DNA of 15,585 nt from Aquabacterium sp. (GTDB lineage: Bacteria > Pseudomonadota > Gammaproteobacteria > Burkholderiales > Burkholderiaceae_C): assembly GCA_030654555.1 (NCBI GenBank), contig JAURXG010000222.1, positions 1-15,585 on the forward strand, in the 5' to 3' direction. The position numbers and the translations under genes are program-made. Below, one piece after another: positions 13,958 through 15,585 of this stretch. The notes beneath the pieces were generated by a model, which saw only the letters and a program-made list of their open reading frames with translations, was not told the origin of the DNA and ran no database searches. Within the stretch, counting starts at the first letter, position 1; each line of letters opens with the position of its first letter.

Positions 13958-14497
13958 ATGGCGATTCGCGAGATCCTGAAGATGGGCGATGCGCGCCTGC
14001 TGCGCGTGGCGCAGCCGGTGCGCCAGTTCGGCACGGCCGAACTGGCCGCGCTGGTGGCCGACATGCAGGACACCATGGTGGCCGCCAACGGCGCCGGGCT
14101 GGCCGCGCCGCAGATCGGCGTCGACCTGCAGGTGGTGATCTTCGGCTTCGAGCGCAATGAGCGCTACCCCGAGGCCCCGCCGGTGCCGCTGACGGTGCTG
14201 CTGAACCCGCAGATCACACCACTGGGCGCCGACGAGGTGGACGGCTGGGAGGGCTGCCTGTCGGTGCCGGGGCTGCGGGGCAAGGTGCCGCGCTGGCAGC
14301 GCATCCGCTACACCGGCTTCGATCCGCTCGGCCAGGCCATCGACCGCGAGGCCGAGGGCTTCCATGCCCGGGTGGTGCAGCACGAGTGCGATCACCTGAT
14401 CGGCCGGCTCTATCCCACCCGCATGCGCGACCTGACGCAACTGGGCTTCACCAGCGTGCTGTTCCCCGAACTGGGTGACAACCCCAGCGACGATTGA
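13958..14497 (+). CDS. def: Peptide deformylase
   Basis: The protein has 179 residues. The three deformylase motifs are present: GAGLAAPQIG (45-54), EGCLSVPG (98-105) with metal ligand Cys100, and QHECDHL (141-147) with metal ligands His142 and His146 and catalytic Glu143. The enzyme removes the formyl group from the first methionine of new proteins. The start at 13958 is 18 bases after selD; the ribosome site is weak, so it may be read on the senB-selD transcript. With SLGFTS-like tail sequence and the shorter loop, it looks like one of the additional deformylases common in Burkholderiales rather than the copy usually beside fmt, but that is inference. No link to selenium chemistry is evident. 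Confidence 0.95.
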   Translation: MAIREILKMGDARLLRVAQPVRQFGTAELAALVADMQDTMVAANGAGLAAPQIGVDLQVVIFGFERNERYPEAPPVPLTVLLNPQITPLGADEVDGWEGCLSVPGLRGKVPRWQRIRYTGFDPLGQAIDREAEGFHARVVQHECDHLIGRLYPTRMRDLTQLGFTSVLFPELGDNPSDD

Positions 14498-14516
14498 GCC
14501 GGCGCAACGCGGCTTT
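14497..14516 (+). terminator. Weak candidate terminator after def
   Basis: Starting at the last base of the def stop, AGCCG and CGGCT (14497-14501 and 14510-14514) pair, with two more C-G/G-C pairs inside, one bulged G and a CAA loop. It is followed by only TT(A), so termination would be inefficient. Confidence 0.3.
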
Positions 14517-14570
14517 ACAAGGCGGTAACACCCTCGCGTCAGCCGCACCCGCCCGGTGCGCGTTGTAAAG
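14513..14570. promoter_or_regulatory. Inverted repeat and half-sites upstream of the FecR/DUF6600 gene
   Basis: CTTTACAA at 14513-14520 and TTGTAAAG at 14563-14570 are perfect inverted repeats 42 bases apart. Next to the first arm, TTTACAAGGCGGTAACA (14514-14530) looks like two direct-style half-sites of the kind bound by response regulators. The whole lies in the 109-bp gap before the gene starting at 14607 and is AT-richer than its surroundings. No promoter is clear. Confidence 0.35.
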
Positions 14571-14606
14571 GCAAGCTGCCCCGTTGGCGGGCGGTGGAGA
14601 ACCGCG

Positions 14607-15585
14607 ATGCGCGTGTCCCGTTTCACCTCCAAATTGCAGCCGGCCGGCTGGGTCTGGGCCGGCCTGGCCCTGCTGCTGTTGACGGCGCTGGCCGTGCTGC
14701 CCCGATCGGCGAGCGCCGGCGCCTTGCCCGGCGAACTGCCGACCCTGGTCGGGCGCCTGAGCGCGCTGACCGGCGACGTGCGCTGGTACGACCGCGACAG
14801 TGGCCGCTGGGTGGCCTCCACCGATCAGCAGCCGCTGCGCAACTGGCCGATCGCCGCGGGCGACCGCCTGCGCACCGGCCCGGGCGGGCGCGCCGAACTG
14901 CGCGTTGGCAGCACCACGCTGCGGCTGGGCGCCGATGCCGAGTTGTGGCTGCCACAACTCGACGAGCAAGGCGTGCTGCTGCATCTGCAGGCGGGCAGCC
15001 TGGCGGTGCGGCTGGCGGCCGTCGACCAGGACGGCTTCGGCCCGGTGACGATGCTCACCCGCGAAGGCCGCTGGTTGCCGATGCGTCCCGGCCACTACCG
15101 GCTCGACCGTGACCGCGATGCCACCCAGGCCACCGCCTGGCGCGGCGAGCTGCGATTCGAGAGCCACGACAGCGCGCTGACCATCGCCGCCGGCCGCCGT
15201 GCCGACCTGTGGCAAGACCCGCCCGGCACCACGCGCTACGCCTGGGCGGCGGTGGAGCGCGACAACTTCGCCGACTGGGTGGCACGCGACGAGCGCCAGG
15301 ACGACGCCCCGCAGAGCGCCCGCCACGTGCCCCCCGGCATGACCGGCTGGCAGGACCTGGACCGCCACGGCGACTGGGTCAACGACCCCGAGCTGGGCAA
15401 CGTCTGGCAGCCGCGGCTGCTGGCGCCGGGCTGGGCGCCGTTCCAGGACGGCCGCTGGGCCTGGGTGGCGCCCTGGGGCTGGACCTGGATCGACGCCGCA
15501 CCCTGGGGCTTTGCACCGTTCCACTACGGCTCCTGGCTGGTGATCGGTGGCCGCTGGAGCTGGTCGCCCGGCCCGCGCCACGACC
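14607..15585 (+). CDS. Secreted FecR-like / DUF6600 domain protein (3' end missing)
   Basis: The frame is open from the ATG at 14607 to the window edge (326 codons), so the C-terminus is missing. GGAG seven bases upstream supports the start. A signal peptide spans about 10-37 with a probable cleavage at SASA. Residues 48-135 look like a FecR-type domain: VGRLSALTGDVRWYD, AGDRLRTGPGGRAELRVG and LRLGADAEL. From about residue 255 the tryptophan-rich DUF6600 repeat appears: WQDLDRHGDWV, GWAPFQDGRWAWV, PWGWTWIDAAPWGF and FHYGSW. Such proteins are common, often long and proline-rich at the end, in Betaproteobacteria; their function is unknown. Despite the FecR-like domain there is no sigma factor or TonB receptor beside it, so an iron-sensing role is not supported. 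Confidence 0.85.
   Translation, partial: MRVSRFTSKLQPAGWVWAGLALLLLTALAVLPRSASAGALPGELPTLVGRLSALTGDVRWYDRDSGRWVASTDQQPLRNWPIAAGDRLRTGPGGRAELRVGSTTLRLGADAELWLPQLDEQGVLLHLQAGSLAVRLAAVDQDGFGPVTMLTREGRWLPMRPGHYRLDRDRDATQATAWRGELRFESHDSALTIAAGRRADLWQDPPGTTRYAWAAVERDNFADWVARDERQDDAPQSARHVPPGMTGWQDLDRHGDWVNDPELGNVWQPRLLAPGWAPFQDGRWAWVAPWGWTWIDAAPWGFAPFHYGSWLVIGGRWSWSPGPRHD

Noticed and set aside
12854..14821. Long minus-strand open frame opposite selD and def
   Set aside because: SelD and peptide deformylase are unmistakable on the plus strand, and the antisense translation is His/Gln/Arg-rich with no recognisable domain.
14607..15585. Iron-responsive FecR anti-sigma regulator
   Set aside because: The domain is FecR-like, but the protein has a cleavable signal peptide and a DUF6600 region, with no sigma factor or TonB receptor beside it.

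Overview
The window is about 70% G+C or higher by eye, gene-dense, and uses G/C-ending codons throughout. The protein families and their arrangement fit a betaproteobacterium of the order Burkholderiales (Rubrivivax/Leptothrix/Variovorax-like); this placement is inferred from gene content, not from a marker gene. I see no tRNA, rRNA, CRISPR array, insertion sequence or integrase, and no gap over 300 bases between genes.

Layout. (1) 1-1599: a patatin-like lipoprotein (minus strand, cut by the left edge) diverges from a YHS-domain lipoprotein (plus). (2) 1628-5965: a compact five-gene minus-strand operon, in transcription order an SMR-type small membrane transporter, a class I SAM methyltransferase, an EgtB-type sulfoxide synthase, an ATP-grasp ligase and a second YHS-domain lipoprotein. 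Three junctions overlap and the fourth gap is 7 bp. (3) 6003-9509: a minus-strand ABC importer operon (binding protein, ATPase, two permeases) of the PhnD/PhnC/PhnE superfamily, closed by a hairpin terminator. Its binding protein resembles the family named putative selenate binding proteins. (4) 9636-13939: egtD (histidine methyltransferase), senA (selenoneine synthase, minus), senB (selenosugar synthase) and selD/senC (selenophosphate synthetase). This is the published selenoneine pathway: SelD makes selenophosphate, SenB turns it into a selenosugar, EgtD makes hercynine, and SenA joins the two. (5) 13958-15585: peptide deformylase, then a secreted FecR/DUF6600 protein cut by the right edge.

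How it fits together. Regions 3 and 4 look like one selenium unit: uptake, activation, selenosugar formation and insertion into hercynine. Region 2 may draw on the same hercynine, since it has its own EgtB but no EgtD. Its EgtB looks like the type that uses free cysteine, and its extra methyltransferase, ATP-grasp ligase, YHS lipoproteins and SMR transporter do not belong to the standard ergothioneine pathway. Region 2 is therefore my best candidate for an undescribed sulfur (or selenium) imidazole metabolite system. Regulatory points of note are the senA/senB start codons, which overlap head to head by 6 bp, and a perfect 8-bp inverted repeat between the importer operon and egtD.
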